Shown here piece by piece: positions 6,781 through 7,842 of a stretch of DNA of 7,842 nucleotides. The stretch covers positions 1-7,842 of the forward strand of contig JAUTXB010000133.1 in the NCBI GenBank assembly GCA_030838245.1, given 5' to 3'. Each line of letters starts with the position of its first letter. Within the stretch, counting starts at the first letter, position 1. Position numbers and translations under genes: made by a program. The notes under the pieces were generated by a model that was not told where the DNA came from, made no database searches, and saw nothing but the letters and a program-made list of their open reading frames with translations. The stretch is from Acidimicrobiaceae bacterium (GTDB taxonomy: Bacteria > Actinomycetota > Acidimicrobiia > Acidimicrobiales > RAAP-2).

Positions 6781-7842
6781 ATGAACGCAATGGTCGCCGA
6801 ACACGCTGACGGTCCGCGACGGCGCTGGTGGCACCGAGGCCCGTTCGTACGGAAGGAGGTCCGCTGGTCCGTCGGGCTGGTCCTGTTGTTCCTCTTTGCC
6901 TTCTATGTCGCCATCCCGCTGCTGGCCAGCCATCGGGACGACCTCACTGCCCTCGGTCATATCCATCCCGCCTACCTCATACTCGGGACCGTGCTCGAGA
7001 TCGGGGCCCTGGCCGCGTACACCCAGCTCACACATGCCGTGCTCCCCCCAAGCGGACCTCGGCGCTTCCGGCTGTTCCGCATCAACATGTCCACTCTGGC
7101 CCTGAGCCACGTCTCGCCCGGTGGTACCGCCCCGGGAGCTGCCCTCGGATACCGGCTGCTGACCCAATCCGGGGTGAGCGGCTCCGATACCGGCTTCGCC
7201 CTCGGAACCCAAGGCATCGGGTCCGCCGTGGTCTTGAACGTCCTGTTCTGGTTGGCGTTGGTGGCATTCGTCTTGATCCACGGCTTCCACGTCCCCACCA
7301 GCCACCATGGTGGTCAATCCCAGTCGGGAACCATCTTGGTGGTGGTGGCCGCCGCCATCGGCGTGGTGCTCCTGGGCGCATTCGGTGGACTCTTCTACCT
7401 CCTGACCCGGGGGCAGGAGCGGGCCGCCAACGTCGTCAGAAGGATCTCCGGGCGACTGCACTTCCTTGATCCCGACAAGACGGCAGCCACCGTGCAGCGA
7501 TTGGCCGAGCGCTTCGCCGTGCTGTTGGAGGACCGACCGCTCCTGATCCGAGCGGTTACCTGGGCCACGATCAACTGGCTGCTCGACGCCGCCTCGCTGT
7601 GGGTGTTCATAGCCGCCTTCAGCCATTTCATCTCTCCCATCGACTTGCTGGTGGCCTATGGGTTGGCCAATATCCTTGCCGCCATTCCCATCACGCCCGG
7701 GGGGCTCGGGGTGGTCGAGTTCGTCCTGGTGTCGATGATCACCGGGTTCGGACCTACGGCAGGACAGGCGCTTTCCGGGGTGTTGGCCTATCGCGCCATC
7801 AACTTCTGGTTGCCTATTCCCTTCGGCGGCGTGGCCTACGCA
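6781..7842 (+). CDS. YbhN/UPF0104 (LPG_synthase_TM) family membrane protein, 3'-partial
   Basis: This integral membrane protein is cut by the right edge after 354 residues. The family covers the membrane (flippase-like) half of lysyl-phosphatidylglycerol synthases and stand-alone proteins such as YbhN and the membrane part of archaeal AglD. Members are linked to movement or modification of lipids and lipid-linked sugars; this substrate is unknown. After a basic N-terminus (RRRWWHRG, 13-20), hydrophobic segments lie near 30-49, 63-82, 145-167, 184-207, 262-280 and 286-303. Family motifs are SPGGTAPGAALGYRLL (112-127), TPGGLGVVE (305-313) and AYRAINFWLP (336-345), so most of the membrane domain is visible. 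Whether a C-terminal aminoacyltransferase domain follows cannot be seen. The ATG at 6781 is the first in-frame start and fits the basic N-terminus; a second ATG at 6790 is an alternative. No strong Shine-Dalgarno is present. It is divergent from the AI-2E-family gene. Confidence 0.85.
   Translation, partial: MNAMVAEHADGPRRRWWHRGPFVRKEVRWSVGLVLLFLFAFYVAIPLLASHRDDLTALGHIHPAYLILGTVLEIGALAAYTQLTHAVLPPSGPRRFRLFRINMSTLALSHVSPGGTAPGAALGYRLLTQSGVSGSDTGFALGTQGIGSAVVLNVLFWLALVAFVLIHGFHVPTSHHGGQSQSGTILVVVAAAIGVVLLGAFGGLFYLLTRGQERAANVVRRISGRLHFLDPDKTAATVQRLAERFAVLLEDRPLLIRAVTWATINWLLDAASLWVFIAAFSHFISPIDLLVAYGLANILAAIPITPGGLGVVEFVLVSMITGFGPTAGQALSGVLAYRAINFWLPIPFGGVAYA

Noticed and set aside
7302..7313. 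Perfect 12-bp palindrome CCACCATGGTGG
   Set aside because: It lies inside the YbhN-like coding region, over codons for a His-His-Gly-Gly loop, and has no nearby gene start, so coincidence is likeliest.
6736..7626. Long minus-strand open frame opposite the YbhN-like gene
   Set aside because: The plus strand encodes a protein with clear membrane segments and TPGGLGVVE. The opposite frame is a Gly/Gln/Glu-rich shadow with no fold signature.

Overview
The window is GC-rich, densely packed bacterial chromosome. The longest non-coding gap is 41 bp and three of the seven genes lie within 20 bp of, or overlap, a neighbour. Start codons mostly lack a good Shine-Dalgarno sequence, and several products look actinobacterial: a TcrX/TrcR-like OmpR-family regulator, a polyprenol-phosphate-mannose-type synthase, and the isochorismate synthase. 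I infer a high-GC actinobacterium and cannot name it further. No RNA genes, mobile elements, CRISPR arrays or intrinsic terminators were found.

Layout: (1) 1-1410 (+) is an isochorismate synthase whose 5' end lies left of the window. It carries a Ser-Pro repeat insertion inside its catalytic domain. (2) 6739 down to 1402 (-) is a run of five tightly spaced genes that probably form one operon. In transcription order they are an AI-2E-family (PerM-type) membrane protein, a GT2 polyprenyl-phosphate mannosyl/glycosyltransferase, an OmpR-family response regulator, its sensor histidine kinase with a repetitive C-terminal tail, and an alpha/beta hydrolase. (3) 6781-7842 (+) is the start of a divergent integral membrane protein of the YbhN/UPF0104 (LPG_synthase_TM) family, cut by the right edge.

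The regulator and kinase form a complete signalling pair whose conserved residues are present. The glycosyltransferase makes lipid-linked sugar donors on the cytoplasmic face, and the YbhN-like membrane protein belongs to a family repeatedly linked to handling or flipping lipid-linked substrates. Part of the region may therefore serve envelope biogenesis under two-component control, but this is inference from gene order. The isochorismate synthase belongs to menaquinone or siderophore/salicylate metabolism and meets the five-gene run tail to tail with a 9-bp overlap.

Most of the content is familiar housekeeping or envelope genes, and I do not see a clear undescribed system. The unusual points are two in-frame coding tandem repeats in unrelated proteins, a one-residue deletion in a very conserved receiver-domain segment, and single TTA codons in three consecutive genes.
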